Of a DNA stretch of 64,000 nucleotides, positions 44,744 to 55,111 are shown in pieces. The translations under genes were made by a program, and so were the position numbers. The DNA is from Planctomycetales bacterium. Its GTDB lineage: Bacteria; Planctomycetota; Planctomycetia; Planctomycetales; Planctomycetaceae. Every line of letters starts with the position of its first letter. Within the stretch, counting starts at the first letter, position 1. Below the pieces are notes generated by a model. It saw only the letters and a list, made by a program, of their open reading frames with translations, was not told the DNA's origin and ran no database searches. The DNA lies in the NCBI GenBank assembly GCA_026400835.1, contig JAPLOA010000034.1, forward strand, positions 89,605 through 153,604. The letters are read 5' to 3'.

Positions 44744-45258
44744 GTTGGCTCTGCGGGACATGAAGTGCGCGCCCCTGGACGAAGCCAATGAAACAGCGAG
44801 ACATCTCCATGGCCGGACCTGAGCGTCAGCGAAACAGAGAACGGCGAAAAGACCTGAGTTTCCACCGCTGATGAACGCCAATGAACGCTGATAAATGCAA
44901 AAAAAGGTGGAGAAACAATGGCATCATCCGTATTGGACACGAAGGCTGTCATTGCTCGACAAGCTCTTCGGGGCCAGCAACCGCCGGACCTCAGAAACCA
45001 TTAGCGGTCATGAGTGTTCATTAGCGGCCTAAACAACTTTTCGATCTGCGCACTTCATTTCGCGCAGAACCTTTTTGTTGACCCGGTTCGAAATAATGCG
45101 CATGGAAGGTGTGCCTGCGTTCGCTGGGGCGAACTTGTCACACCCTACGAATTGCCATGCGTCAGGCCGGGTTAGGTAGATGAACCTCAACTGATCCTTC
45201 AAATCCTCACCAGCACGGAAACACTCCTCGCGTTCCGATGGACATTGAACACCTGCGA
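44744..45258. other. Intergenic region with partial repeat copies
   Basis: No gene found. It contains an ACGCCAATGAACGCTGAT stretch (about 44877-44894), an ATTAGCGGT/ATTAGCGGC pair (about 45000-45030), and a one-sided copy of the 20828 palindrome at about 45108-45148. Confidence 0.55.
45108..45148. repeat. Half copy of the 20828 palindromic element
   Basis: Matches the left half of the element at 20828-20866 almost throughout, starting GGTGTGCCTGCGTTCGCTG, but the right arm is missing. Confidence 0.8.
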
Positions 45259-45984
45259 TCAGTAGCCGTCGGTAACGGCATCAGCATCGAAGTGAATCGC
45301 CGGCAGTTTCAATCGCAATCGACATTCGTCAAGCATGGCCTGAGTCACACTGGCTCCGATTCTGGTCACACCGATTTCTCGACACTGCAGCAAGGCATCC
45401 ATGTCTCGCACACCGCCAGCCGCTTTAACTTGTACCGCGGGCCCCGAATGCTTTCTCATGAGCCGCAGGTCTTCCATCGTGGCTCCGCCGGTGCCATAGC
45501 CGGTTGACGTTTTGACCCAATCAGCATTCAGTTCTGTGCAGATCTCGCAAAGCCGGATCTTCTGGACATCATCAAGGTAGCAGTTCTCAAAAATCACCTT
45601 AACCTTCTGGCCGGCGGCATGAGTCAGCTCAATCACAGCCTTCAGATCGACTTTGACATAATCCCAGTCGCCACTGAGAACTCGACTGATATTGCAAACA
45701 AGATCCAGTTCCTCACCACCATCCGCCAAAGCCTGTTTTGCTTCCGCAACCTTGGTTGACGTGCAGTGGCCACCGTGAGGAAATCCGATCACCGTGCTGG
45801 CTTTTACGCCGGAGCCTTTCAGAATCTCCGCACAGCGTTTCAGATAATGCGGCTGAATACAAACACTGCCCGCCTGGTAGACCACCGCCATACGACAGCC
45901 CGCTTCGAAGTCAGCAAAGGTCAGGGATGGCTTGAGCAATGAATGATCAATCATCCGGGAAATTTGTTCGTACGTATATTCCAT
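45259..45984 (-). CDS. deoC: Deoxyribose-phosphate aldolase
   Basis: A 241-residue TIM-barrel class I aldolase that splits 2-deoxyribose-5-phosphate into glyceraldehyde-3-phosphate and acetaldehyde in deoxynucleoside breakdown. The Schiff-base lysine is Lys158 in WVKTSTGYG. A second active-site lysine is Lys187 in VQVKAAGG, and the acidic residue is in EELDLV near position 94. Length is standard. It is on its own strand block with no pentose or nucleoside gene next to it. Confidence 0.94.
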   Translation of the reverse strand: MEYTYEQISRMIDHSLLKPSLTFADFEAGCRMAVVYQAGSVCIQPHYLKRCAEILKGSGVKASTVIGFPHGGHCTSTKVAEAKQALADGGEELDLVCNISRVLSGDWDYVKVDLKAVIELTHAAGQKVKVIFENCYLDDVQKIRLCEICTELNADWVKTSTGYGTGGATMEDLRLMRKHSGPAVQVKAAGGVRDMDALLQCREIGVTRIGASVTQAMLDECRLRLKLPAIHFDADAVTDGY

Positions 45985-46184
45985 GAAGAACAGCTTTCAA
46001 GCGCGTCATTAAGGGAAAACAAAGCTGGGGCGTGTTCTAAGTCCTCTGGGCGTTATTGACCAGTCCAGCAATAAGACTTGCCGACTTTTCATGGCTCTGA
46101 TCGCCTTCGACGGGATAATCCTCGCAGGATGAAAACCCGGTTTAACGTCCCGAGACAACAACACCGGAATCCCAACCGAAGGAG

Positions 46185-46213
46185 GTCAGGCATTCAGATT
46201 CCGGGTGCCTGAC
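46185..46213 (-). terminator. Hairpin downstream of the NrnA-like gene
   Basis: GTCAGGCA (46185-46192) pairs with TGCCTGAC (46206-46213). A competing pair CACCGGAATC (46162-46171) with GATTCCGGGTG (46197-46207) overlaps it. No T-run is seen. Confidence 0.4.
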
Positions 46214-46245
46214 TCAGCCAGCGTCATCCACCGCAGGCAGTCAGC

Positions 46246-47262
46246 TTAGCCAGTCGTCTCAACGACGGTGTCGTTCTTCTTCAGCATTTCCAAAAACGCG
46301 GTCCGCATGCGTTCAACAGCAACGTTCAATGGACCGGACAGAGTTGCTCCAGAGGCAAGCTTGTGTCCGCCGCCCGAAAACTGCTGGGCCAGCGCGGCGA
46401 CGTCGTGGGGATACCGGCAACGGAGGCTGAACTTGATTTGCGAGGTCTGCAGTTCGACGGCAATGAACGCAGCTTCTGAGCCGGCCACAGTGAGGCACTG
46501 ATTGACCAGACCTTCTGTGTCAGAAGGAACCGCCCCCGTCTCTGACATGTCCTTCGCGTCGACCTGAACCCAGACGAGGCGTCCCTCGGCCTCAGATTGA
46601 GTTCTCCCGAGAACTCGCCCACCCAGCCGAACTCTGGACAGCGACGACTGCTCATGAACCAGATTGAACACATAATGAGGCGATGCACCCCGATCAATCA
46701 GGGCCGCACTGATGCGCATCGTCCGGGAGGTCGTGGAAGGAAATCGGAACCAACCGGTGTCCGTAGCGATCGCCGCATAGAGCCAGTTCGCCGTGTCTTC
46801 ATCGAATTCGATTCCGAACGCTTCAGCCGCTTCACAAATCAATTCGCCAGTCGCCGCCGCTGTCACATCCTTCAGGTCAATCGCCCCCATTTCGTCGGAG
46901 CTGACGTGGTGGTCGATGACGACTCGTTTGGCAGCCGACGCCTGAATCACTTCGGCCATGTTGCCCAACTGCTGCCAGGCACTCGTGTCGACAATGACGA
47001 CCACGTCTGTCTTTGGGACGTTAGCTTTGGTGACCGTATCGTTCAGTTTCAAAATCACGCCGGGCGGATTCATGAAACTCAGGTTCGCAGGCGGAGCTGA
47101 CGCATTAATGATCGAAACCTTCTTTCCCAGGGCCAGCAGGATTGCTCGCAGCCCCAATTCAGAACCCAACGCATCAGCATCAGGGCGAACATGACTCGTG
47201 ATCAGGAATGAATCATTCTCATCAATCACTTTCTTCAAAATCGTCCAATCCATCTCCGGCAC
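46246..47262 (-). CDS. nrnA: DHH-family phosphoesterase, NrnA-like
   Basis: A 338-residue DHH/DHHA1 protein, the NrnA type that degrades nano-RNA and dephosphorylates 3',5'-pADP. Metal-binding motifs are RPDADALGS (Asp28, Asp30), the aspartate of VVIVDTS (Asp92) and DHH at 117-119. The DHHA1 substrate motif is QFSGGGHKLASG near 297. The order matches NrnA rather than RecJ or MgpA-type proteins. It lies 213 bases from ribD, with a terminator between. Confidence 0.9.
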   Translation of the reverse strand: MPEMDWTILKKVIDENDSFLITSHVRPDADALGSELGLRAILLALGKKVSIINASAPPANLSFMNPPGVILKLNDTVTKANVPKTDVVVIVDTSAWQQLGNMAEVIQASAAKRVVIDHHVSSDEMGAIDLKDVTAAATGELICEAAEAFGIEFDEDTANWLYAAIATDTGWFRFPSTTSRTMRISAALIDRGASPHYVFNLVHEQSSLSRVRLGGRVLGRTQSEAEGRLVWVQVDAKDMSETGAVPSDTEGLVNQCLTVAGSEAAFIAVELQTSQIKFSLRCRYPHDVAALAQQFSGGGHKLASGATLSGPLNVAVERMRTAFLEMLKKNDTVVETTG

Positions 47263-47294
47263 AGATGCTCACCTTGCAGAGGTTCCATTTCGTC

Positions 47295-47316
47295 AAAAAA
47301 CCCATTTCAAACGGGT
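47295..47316 (-). terminator. Intrinsic terminator between ribD and the NrnA-like gene
   Basis: On the minus strand ACCCGTT (47316-47310) pairs with AATGGGT (47306-47300) including one G-T pair, loop TGA, followed by six T (47300-47295). Confidence 0.8.
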
Positions 47317-47475
47317 CGCCTCGGATGGTCGAACAATCTTGCATCTCTTGCAAGTCCTCAGAGAGCCGGTTTTCCGAAACCTGAACGCGGCAAAGCCTGC
47401 AGAATGCACAATCCTAACCGTCGACACCGCATTTCGTGCTCGGGTTGCACGCGGCTCCGGGATCCGTGTTTCGGC

Positions 47476-48585
47476 CTATGACAGGCTTCTGCAAACGTCC
47501 GCCTCAAGCAAAAAATCGTCGCCGAATGCCTGAACTCGGAAAGCAGTCAGATTTGCTGTCCCGGGAATGACTGACAACCCCACGCCACCCACAGGCGACA
47601 AAGCTGTCGCGCCGCCAATCAGTTTCGGAGCTACAAAAGCGTGGACTTCATCGATCGATTCACCGTCAAAGAATGCTCCCAACAGCCTCGGTCCGGCTTC
47701 GAGCATGACGTTGGTACATCGACGGCGGCCAAGTTCATAAAGGACTTCTCCCGGATCCACCGAACCTTCGCCACTCGTTTCGAAAACCTCGACACCCAGA
47801 TCACGCAGCCGACTTTTTCCGGCGTCGTTACAGCTTCGGGACACGCAGACCAGCACGGGTGCCTCGCTGATTGTTTTCACCAGCTTGCGATCCGCCGTTA
47901 CGCTTTCCCCTGTCGAATCAATGACGACTCGCAGAGCAGTTCTCAGCCCTGCGGGGCGAGCAGTCAGCAACGGATCATCCGCTCGGACTGTTCCGGCTCC
48001 GGTAATGACTGCGTCAACGCGGCCTCGAAGTTGATGAACCCAGGCTCGCGACTGTTCACAGGAGATCCACTGAGAATGCCCGGTGCTTGTGGCAATGCGC
48101 CCGTCCAGGGTCATCGCCCATTTCGCATGAACCCAGGGACGTTGCCTAAGCATCAGCATCTCAAACGGCGCGATGAGTCGCTGAGCTTCGACCTCGCAGA
48201 CTCCCACTTCGACGGGAATCCCGACCTCTCTAATCCTTTGAATTCCCTGGCCAGCGACATGCGGAGCCGGATCATGACACCCCACGACGACTCGCCGAAA
48301 TCCGGCCGCGATGACCGCATCAGCACACGGCGGCGTTTTGCCAAAATGACTGCAGGGTTCCAGCGTCACGAACAGGTCTGCGCCACGAGTCGCCTTGCCA
48401 GCCAGACGAATGGCGTTGATCTCCGCATGAGCTTCCCCGAACTTTTGATGGTAACCTTCAGCGATCAGGTTTCTTTCGGCATCGACGATCACAGCACCGA
48501 CCATGGGATTGGGCTCCACACGGCCGAGACCTGTCCGCGCAATCCGGATCGCTCGCTGCATTACGTCAATGTCAGTGGAGAACAT
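47476..48585 (-). CDS. ribD: Bifunctional riboflavin biosynthesis deaminase/reductase
   Basis: A 369-residue two-domain enzyme of riboflavin synthesis. The N-terminal cytidine-deaminase-like domain has HAE (53-55) and PCSHFGKTPPC (zinc cysteines Cys78 and Cys87). The C-terminal reductase domain shows AMTLDGRIATSTG, GAGTVRADDP and LEAGPRLL. It deaminates then reduces the pyrimidine intermediate from GTP. The rest of the riboflavin genes are not in the window. Confidence 0.95.
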   Translation of the reverse strand: MFSTDIDVMQRAIRIARTGLGRVEPNPMVGAVIVDAERNLIAEGYHQKFGEAHAEINAIRLAGKATRGADLFVTLEPCSHFGKTPPCADAVIAAGFRRVVVGCHDPAPHVAGQGIQRIREVGIPVEVGVCEVEAQRLIAPFEMLMLRQRPWVHAKWAMTLDGRIATSTGHSQWISCEQSRAWVHQLRGRVDAVITGAGTVRADDPLLTARPAGLRTALRVVIDSTGESVTADRKLVKTISEAPVLVCVSRSCNDAGKSRLRDLGVEVFETSGEGSVDPGEVLYELGRRRCTNVMLEAGPRLLGAFFDGESIDEVHAFVAPKLIGGATALSPVGGVGLSVIPGTANLTAFRVQAFGDDFLLEADVCRSLS

Positions 48586-48779
48586 AGGAACTCTTCGCGA
48601 AGGTTATCATTCGGGACTCATTGGCGATTCTGGTTTAAGCCATGCTTATTTCACGGCAAGCCGCAGGCGTCGGTGTTCGTTCTCTCCTCGCCTGGCAGCA
48701 TGCAGTTCAGGAAATCGCAGTCGCCTGCAGCTTGCAGCTAAACGAAGAGGACCAAACTCAGTCGGAATATCACTCGCCA

Positions 48780-50969
48780 TTACTGATCCAATCGTCGCGT
48801 CAAAGCTATGCGTTTGCGATCAGCTTCGACCTGAACAACTTTGACTTTCACAATATCACCAACCGACACAACCTCCGATGGATCTCGAACAAAATGATTG
48901 GCCAGTTGAGAAATGTGAATCAGACCATCCTGATGAACACCAATGTCTACGAATGCTCCGAACTTCGTCACATTCGTCACCACACCTTCCAGCACCATCC
49001 CAACGGCCAGATCCCCGATTTCACTAACCGCCTCAGAAAACTGAGCGGCCTTGAATTCGCTGCGAGGATCTCGCCCCGGGCGAGCTAACTCGGCCACAAC
49101 ATCGCGGACAGTAAATTCACCCGCCTCCGCAGAAACAAACTCAGCCGTCCTGATCTGTGCGACAAGCGTTGCATTGCCCACCAGAGCTTTCGCGTCCGTT
49201 CCCAGTTTCTGAGCCATCTTGCGGACCAGCGGGTACTGTTCCGGATGCACGGCAGAATTGTCCAGCGGCTGAGAGCCACCTCGAATTCGCAGGAACCCTG
49301 CTGCCTGTTGATAGGCCTTCTGCCCCAGACGAGGAACCTTCAGGAGTTCGTCGCGCGACTTGAACGCTCCGTGTTCGTCGCGGAAAGAGACGATCCTTTT
49401 GGCCAGCACCGCTCCGATTCCCGCGACATAAGACAATAACGCCGGACTGGCAGTGTTCGCATCGACGCCGACTGAGTTCACGCAGCTTTCGACTTCGCGA
49501 TCAAGGGCCTTCTTCAGCATCGTCTGATCAACATCGTGCTGATACTGACCAACGCCAATCGACTGTGCATCAATCTTGACCAGTTCTGACAGCGGATCCT
49601 GTAGTCGGTGAGCAATGCTGATGGCACCTCGAACGGTCACATCCAGATCGGGGTACTCAGCAATCGCCGCTTCACTGGCCGAATAGATCGACGCTCCGGA
49701 CTCATTCACCATGACCTTCGTGACCTTCAAGCTGTGTTGTTTCATCACGTCTGAAACAAACTTGTCGGTTTCGCGCGACGCGGTCCCATTGCCAATCGCG
49801 ATCAGTGTGGCGTTGTGTTTTCTGATCAGTTTGAGCAGCGTGTTTCCCGCTCCATCTACGTCCGAACGTGGCGGAGTCGGATAGATCGTTTCATTGCAAA
49901 GGAAACGTCCGGTTTCATCCACAACGACAACTTTGCAACCCGTTCGAAATCCGGGGTCAATTCCGATGGTCACCTGAGGCCCGGCCGGAGATGCCATCAG
50001 GAGGTCGCGAAAATTCTTCGCGAACACTTCGACGGCTTCTCGATCGGCTTTCTCCTTCAGGGTTTGCAGCAAAGCATTCTCCGCCGAAGGCCGCAACAGT
50101 CGGTCATAACAGTCGACCGCTGTCGCTTCGAGCTCCGCCTTGAATTCGAAGGTTGGATTGGTCACGAGTCGAGACTTCAGGTGTCTCTGATTCGCTTCAT
50201 CATCCATCCCGAGGCTGATTCGCAGCACGCCCTCGGCTTCCCCTCGCTGCATGGCCAGGAATCGATGGGCTGGCATCCGAGACACTTTTTCACGGCAGTC
50301 AAAGTAGTTCTCAAACTTGCTGCCTTCTTCGGCCTTGCCCTTTTTGACGACGGAAACCAGTTCTCCACGTTGAGCCTGCTCAAGGACCCATTGTCGAGTG
50401 GCTACGTTCTCCGCCCATTGTTCCGCCACAATGTCACAAGCGCCCTGAATGGCGACCTTTTCATCAGGCACATCTTTGTCGGTACTGATGAACTTGCGAA
50501 TGATGTCGGCCCGAGATCCGGACAGCCGCTGTTGACTGAAGAGCAGATCGGCCAGAGGCTGCAGACCTCGCTCACGAGCAATCGCCGCGCGAGTTCGCTT
50601 TTTTGGCTTATACGGCAGGTACAGATCCTCCAGCACGCGAGGATCCATGCAGGTCACGATTTGCTCTCGCAGCGCTTCGGTGAGCTTTCCCTGCTCGGCG
50701 ATCGTCTTCAGGATCGTATTCTTGCGAGCGGCCAGCTCTTTTGCTTTGGCAAGCAGATCCTCAATGGCTCGAAGTTGTCGTTCATCGAGCCCCTTCGTAA
50801 CTTCTTTACGATACCGCGCGATGAACGGAATCGTGTTGCCTTCTTCAAGCAGCCGCACGGTTCCCTCAACCTGAGTCGTCGAAAGACTCAGCTCTTTCGC
50901 GGCAACCTGACAAAAATCGTCAACAGAAAATTCAAAGCCAGTATCGCTGACAAGTGGTGAGGTACTCAT
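48780..50969 (-). CDS. tex: Tex-family RNA-binding transcription accessory protein
   Basis: A 729-residue Tex protein. The N-terminal helical region is followed by a YqgF-like RNase H fold (IGIDPGFRTGCKVVVVD, about 330-345), helix-hairpin-helix units (LLSYVAGIGAVLAKRIVSFRDE) and a C-terminal S1 RNA-binding domain (VLEGVVTNVTKFGAFVDIGV). This order is diagnostic. Tex affects transcript fate and processivity. ATG 50969 is the natural start and the gene stands alone. Confidence 0.95.
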   Translation of the reverse strand: MSTSPLVSDTGFEFSVDDFCQVAAKELSLSTTQVEGTVRLLEEGNTIPFIARYRKEVTKGLDERQLRAIEDLLAKAKELAARKNTILKTIAEQGKLTEALREQIVTCMDPRVLEDLYLPYKPKKRTRAAIARERGLQPLADLLFSQQRLSGSRADIIRKFISTDKDVPDEKVAIQGACDIVAEQWAENVATRQWVLEQAQRGELVSVVKKGKAEEGSKFENYFDCREKVSRMPAHRFLAMQRGEAEGVLRISLGMDDEANQRHLKSRLVTNPTFEFKAELEATAVDCYDRLLRPSAENALLQTLKEKADREAVEVFAKNFRDLLMASPAGPQVTIGIDPGFRTGCKVVVVDETGRFLCNETIYPTPPRSDVDGAGNTLLKLIRKHNATLIAIGNGTASRETDKFVSDVMKQHSLKVTKVMVNESGASIYSASEAAIAEYPDLDVTVRGAISIAHRLQDPLSELVKIDAQSIGVGQYQHDVDQTMLKKALDREVESCVNSVGVDANTASPALLSYVAGIGAVLAKRIVSFRDEHGAFKSRDELLKVPRLGQKAYQQAAGFLRIRGGSQPLDNSAVHPEQYPLVRKMAQKLGTDAKALVGNATLVAQIRTAEFVSAEAGEFTVRDVVAELARPGRDPRSEFKAAQFSEAVSEIGDLAVGMVLEGVVTNVTKFGAFVDIGVHQDGLIHISQLANHFVRDPSEVVSVGDIVKVKVVQVEADRKRIALTRRLDQ

Positions 50970-51706
50970 AGGAAAGCAGGTTGACCGAAAAAGCTCGCGG
51001 AAACAATTTGCAATCAGGCGGCAGGCAGGAGATAGCTCACCTGCCCATCATAGAGCAGACAGCTCAATTTCTGAGGATCGATTGGCATCATGATCGCCGG
51101 GTCCAGTCGCTGTACGATGAACATTCTCTTTCCGCCGCTCGCCTGAAACCTTACAACACGCCGTATTGTGATAAAAAAACACGATCACGTCGATGTCCGC
51201 TACAAAATCGTCGGAAGCGTGTTCGAGGCAGACCCATTTCTCGGGCGGAACGCCCCTCCTCGATCACCCCGCGGGCTACTCCTCGTTTGGTTGTTTACAC
51301 CGCACTCGCCGCATTATCAGGCATTCCGTGCGCGATTTGGGCCGTGTTCTCGTTCTCCTCGTGTGTGTGGCAGATTTCTTCGAGCAGAATTGCATAGAAT
51401 TTCGGGACAACAAAGCGTGGAACATTCCGAGAAACCAGCATCGAAAAATTTGCCATCGCACTTTTACTGACTGCTGCTGAATCCGGCTGCACACTGACGG
51501 ACAGTGTGCCGTTCGCGCGGGAGGCGGTCACCAGAAAAGCCGCCGCGGTCAAAGCGGCTGCGAAGGTTCTTGATCTGAGAACCTTCAGCCTGCCGGAGGG
51601 CGTCGGGGTGGGATTTCGGGAACTTATCTTTTGACTGATACTTAGCGGCAAGTCACACGCGACCAGCACACCAAACGCAGTCGCCTGCGGCTTGCCGTCA
51701 GGCGTT
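50970..51706. other. Intergenic region with weak open frames
   Basis: About 740 bases upstream of tex and downstream of the hydrolase. Open frames on both strands match nothing; one minus frame shows a hydrophobic stretch but has no reliable start. The 16-base string GCCTGCGGCTTGCCGT near 51688 recurs reversed near 48655. Possibly remnants. Confidence 0.45.
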
Positions 51707-52708
51707 TTACTTCTGCCTTGCTGCTGTGGCTCGTTGCTGCTTCTCCAGCCAGGAGAAGGCCGACTCAGGGATGCTCTCATGTCCGCCTTCGAAGATCGTC
51801 ACAATACTACTGCGTGATGTTCGCTGCAGACGAATGAGACGCCCAAGAATCGGGTCCTCCACAATGTCTGACGGCTGTGGATGCAGAAGCTTGCGATCCT
51901 TTACCAGCGACCGAATGTCGGCCTCGGAGATCGTGGCTGAACCATGAGCTTTCGCGATCTCATTAAAGGCAATCAACGAATGCGACACCGGCACCGAGCC
52001 CGTGTGTCCGTCCTGCACTCCCGCCAGAATGCTGATCGGCAGATCGCCGGTGCGCGACAGATTAAACACCGGTGAGCGATCTCGATAATCCGCATCAATC
52101 TCGGGCGATGTTCCCGGTGGACCGCCGAGAGAAAGTTCAATCATCTGAGCATACTTGTCCGGCTTGCCGTCTACCATGTGAAACCGGTGCCACTCGATCA
52201 GATCCATCGGACCGACCCAGGCCGACACCCCGCTGAATTCATTGGGATGATGCCCGGCCATCAGCAGCGACATATGCCCGCCGCCCGAAACCCCGGCGAT
52301 GTAAACTCGCGTGTTATCAACTTGCCATTTTTTACGAGCGAACCGGATCGCATCCAGAATATCCTGCCGCGCGAATTTTGAACCGCAGGCTTTGGGAGTC
52401 TGATTGATGCCTCGAAAATTCGGATGAATCCAGATCCAGTTGCGACGCACGCACTCAACCATCCACTTGCTGTTATCCTGGGTATAATCCGCGCTCCACG
52501 AGTGCAGAAAAACAAACAGTGGCGTGGGTTGCTGCGAAGCGGATTCCGGAGCCCAATACAGGACTGGCTGCTTCTCGCCATCGAGTTCGCTGACCGTTGT
52601 GGCGAGGCTTTGTTCAGGCAGTTCATCGGCTGCAGCCGAATTCGCAAAGCCGACGAGGATTCCGGCCACGACGGTGATTGCATGGATGTTATTGAGCAGG
52701 TTCTTCAT
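51707..52708 (-). CDS. Exported alpha/beta hydrolase
   Basis: A 333-residue secreted hydrolase with a Sec signal (1-27). The nucleophile elbow is AGVSGGGHMS with Ser141; FVFLHSWSAD is the oxyanion region and EGGHES near the end holds the catalytic histidine. It is closest to prolyl-oligopeptidase/feruloyl-esterase or PHB-depolymerase-like proteins; the substrate is unknown. The open frame extends to 52807, but ATG 52708 begins the signal peptide. The gap to the ATPase gene upstream is 85 bases, so the two may be co-transcribed. Confidence 0.85.
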   Translation of the reverse strand: MKNLLNNIHAITVVAGILVGFANSAAADELPEQSLATTVSELDGEKQPVLYWAPESASQQPTPLFVFLHSWSADYTQDNSKWMVECVRRNWIWIHPNFRGINQTPKACGSKFARQDILDAIRFARKKWQVDNTRVYIAGVSGGGHMSLLMAGHHPNEFSGVSAWVGPMDLIEWHRFHMVDGKPDKYAQMIELSLGGPPGTSPEIDADYRDRSPVFNLSRTGDLPISILAGVQDGHTGSVPVSHSLIAFNEIAKAHGSATISEADIRSLVKDRKLLHPQPSDIVEDPILGRLIRLQRTSRSSIVTIFEGGHESIPESAFSWLEKQQRATAARQK

Positions 52709-52793
52709 ACCACAGATCTTTTCATCAAAAAGGAAAGGTCGGACAAGGATGCCCAACGTACCGTGCTCCAGCGAGCAGAACGCTCTCTTCGCA

Positions 52794-54743
52794 CTACGCC
52801 CCTGCATGAAATGTCGGGACCTTTTCCCACAGAATTCGCAGGCCGTTGAGCACCACCAGCACCGTGCTGCCTTCGTGGCCGAGCACTCCCAGCCACAACG
52901 GCAGATCGAAGAACGTTGCTAACACGAGTAACGCAATCATCGAAAATGCAAACGTCATATTCTGCCGGACTCGACGGCGCGCCGTCTGACTGATCCAGAT
53001 CGCCACCGGCAAGCTTCGCAGATCGTCGCTCATCAGCACCACATCGGCGACTTCCAGAGCCACGTCCGTCCCCGCACCGCCCATCGCTATGCCGATCTGA
53101 GCCGTTGCCAGAGCGGGCGCGTCGTTAACGCCATCGCCTACCATCGCAACAACATCGCCACCAGCCGCAAGACGACTCAGCTCCACGACTTTCTGGTCCG
53201 GCATCAATCCGGCGCGGACGTCGTCGGCCCCGAGTTTTGCGGCGATGTTCCGAGCCACTCGTTCGTGGTCACCGGTCAGAATCACGGTTTGACGAATTCC
53301 CATCTGCTTCAGAGACCGCATCGTCTCCGGTGCTTCTGGCCGCATCTGATCTGCAACGCCAATCACACCCATCAGCCCGGCCACATCGGTCGCGACCAAC
53401 AACGCCGTCTGCCCCGCTTCCCGCATACGGCGAGCCTGTTCAATCAGCTCTGGCAATATTTTTATGTCATGCGAATCGAACAGCGTTTCGCGACCAACGC
53501 CGACCCAGACGCCGTCAATCCGCGAATGAACCCCGAGTCCTGTGTGACTGTGAAAATCCGTCAATGGTGCATCACTGAGTTTTAACTGTCGACTGCGAAC
53601 TTCCATAATCACAGGGATGGCCAGAGGATGCTCACTGCGCTGTTCGACCGTGGCCGCAAGACTCAGTAATCGTGATTGATCTGTCCCTTCCGGCGTCCAA
53701 ACTTCCGCAACAGCCGGTTTGCCCAGCGTCACAGTTCCCGTCTTGTCGAACGCAATGATGCTGACCTGTCCCAGCGACTCCAGATGCACACCACCCTTGA
53801 ACAAAATTCCCTGGCGACCAGCCCTAGCAATCGCGGACAACAACACGGCCGGTGCTCCGACAACAACAGCACACGGCGATGCAGCAACCAGCAAAACCAT
53901 GGCATGATAAAAGGCATCATGCCAGCCGCTGGTATCAAGCAGGCGCGAAGCGAAAAAGACGCAGACGGACGTAAAGATCACACCCAGCACATACGGGGTC
54001 TGCCAGGATTCGACAAAACGCTGAGTCGGTGTTTTTTGAGCCTGAGCTTCCTGCACCATATGCACAATGCGAGCGATCGTTGTGTCGGCCACGGCTTTTG
54101 TCATCTTCACGAGGACGTTGCCGGAACCGTTGATCGTGCCGGAGAAGACTTTCGCCCCCATAGCCTTTCGAATCTGCTCGCTCTCACCCGTCAGCGTTGA
54201 TTCGTCGGCCCAGGTTTCACCTTCAAGAACATCACCATCAACAGGGAATCGTTCCCCCGGCCGAACGCGAACATGGTCGCCGACCTTGAGTTCTTCGACT
54301 GGAATCGGCTTCTCTGAAACAACTCCCTCTTTCACAAGCCATGCTTCACGCGGGCGAAGCTGAATCAGTGATTCAATCGACCGAGTTGTGCGGTACATCG
54401 CAAACTCTTCCAGAGTACCGCTGAGCGAAAACAGGAACAGCAGCACGACGCCTTCCAGCCACTCACCGATCGCAGCCGCTCCAAGAGCCGCCAGGATCAT
54501 CAGCAGATCGACCGTAGGCTGACGATTCTTCAGAGATGCTATAGCACTGATGGCAGGCCCGCTACCACCCGAAATATAGGCAACAACGCACGCCACAATC
54601 GACCAGGTAGCCGCCTGAGTTGTGCCGTAAAAGCTCAACAAATATCCCGCCAAGCCAAAAACAAGACAGACGCCAGTGGCTATCGCCTTTCCCAAAGGAG
54701 CTTCTGTGCCGGCGTGTCCGTCGGTTGAATGATCACCTGCCAT
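52794..54743 (-). CDS. Heavy-metal P-type ATPase, P1B-4 (CoaT-like)
   Basis: A 649-residue metal-exporting ATPase. Motifs: TGES (185-188), the membrane motif AASPCAVVVG (Ser-Pro-Cys 289-291), DKTGT with the phosphorylated Asp333, GDGVNDAP, and the last-helix HEGST near 624. SPC together with HEG marks the P1B-4 group, which moves Co2+, Zn2+, Fe2+ or related ions. There is no N-terminal CxxC metal domain, only a His-containing start (HSTDGHAG). The hydrolase gene lies downstream on the same strand. Confidence 0.92.
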   Translation of the reverse strand: MAGDHSTDGHAGTEAPLGKAIATGVCLVFGLAGYLLSFYGTTQAATWSIVACVVAYISGGSGPAISAIASLKNRQPTVDLLMILAALGAAAIGEWLEGVVLLFLFSLSGTLEEFAMYRTTRSIESLIQLRPREAWLVKEGVVSEKPIPVEELKVGDHVRVRPGERFPVDGDVLEGETWADESTLTGESEQIRKAMGAKVFSGTINGSGNVLVKMTKAVADTTIARIVHMVQEAQAQKTPTQRFVESWQTPYVLGVIFTSVCVFFASRLLDTSGWHDAFYHAMVLLVAASPCAVVVGAPAVLLSAIARAGRQGILFKGGVHLESLGQVSIIAFDKTGTVTLGKPAVAEVWTPEGTDQSRLLSLAATVEQRSEHPLAIPVIMEVRSRQLKLSDAPLTDFHSHTGLGVHSRIDGVWVGVGRETLFDSHDIKILPELIEQARRMREAGQTALLVATDVAGLMGVIGVADQMRPEAPETMRSLKQMGIRQTVILTGDHERVARNIAAKLGADDVRAGLMPDQKVVELSRLAAGGDVVAMVGDGVNDAPALATAQIGIAMGGAGTDVALEVADVVLMSDDLRSLPVAIWISQTARRRVRQNMTFAFSMIALLVLATFFDLPLWLGVLGHEGSTVLVVLNGLRILWEKVPTFHAGA

Positions 54744-54902
54744 GTGTTTTTCAATTCGTTCCAGATTGAAGAGCGGCGCGTTTGAAGTGCCGCTTATGTT
54801 TCAGTGAGTTTGTATGGTACCGCATCGTCCAACAAAACACAGGGGCGTCTGCACATGTGGATTTGCAAAAATTCTGGGGACGGTGCTCGCCGAACGCAGG
54901 CA

Positions 54903-55006
54903 GGCGAGCGGTGTGGCGTCAGCCCACCGAGTACGATGCCCTGCGATTCAACGCGACGATGAAGTCCAAAACAAGAAGCTCGGAGGGTTCACACCCTCCG
55001 CTCGCC
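54903..55006. repeat. RAYT-linked REP unit A (104 bp)
   Basis: Starts GGCGAGCGG, contains the hairpin GGTGTGGC-GTCA-GCCCACC, and ends with the inverted-end sequence ACACCCTCCGCTCGCC, so the two ends are imperfect inverted repeats. Unit B follows after 11 bases. Confidence 0.9.
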
Positions 55007-55111
55007 CAACGCAGACAGGCGAGCGGTGCGGCGTCAGCCCACCGAGTTCGGTTCCCTGCGATTTAACACGACGATAAAGTCCAAAGCTGGAAACTCGGAG
55101 GGCTCACACCC

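Noticed and set aside
51168..51780. Small open frames between tex and the hydrolase
   Set aside because: They match no family, overlap each other and the hydrolase 3' end, and lack start signals.
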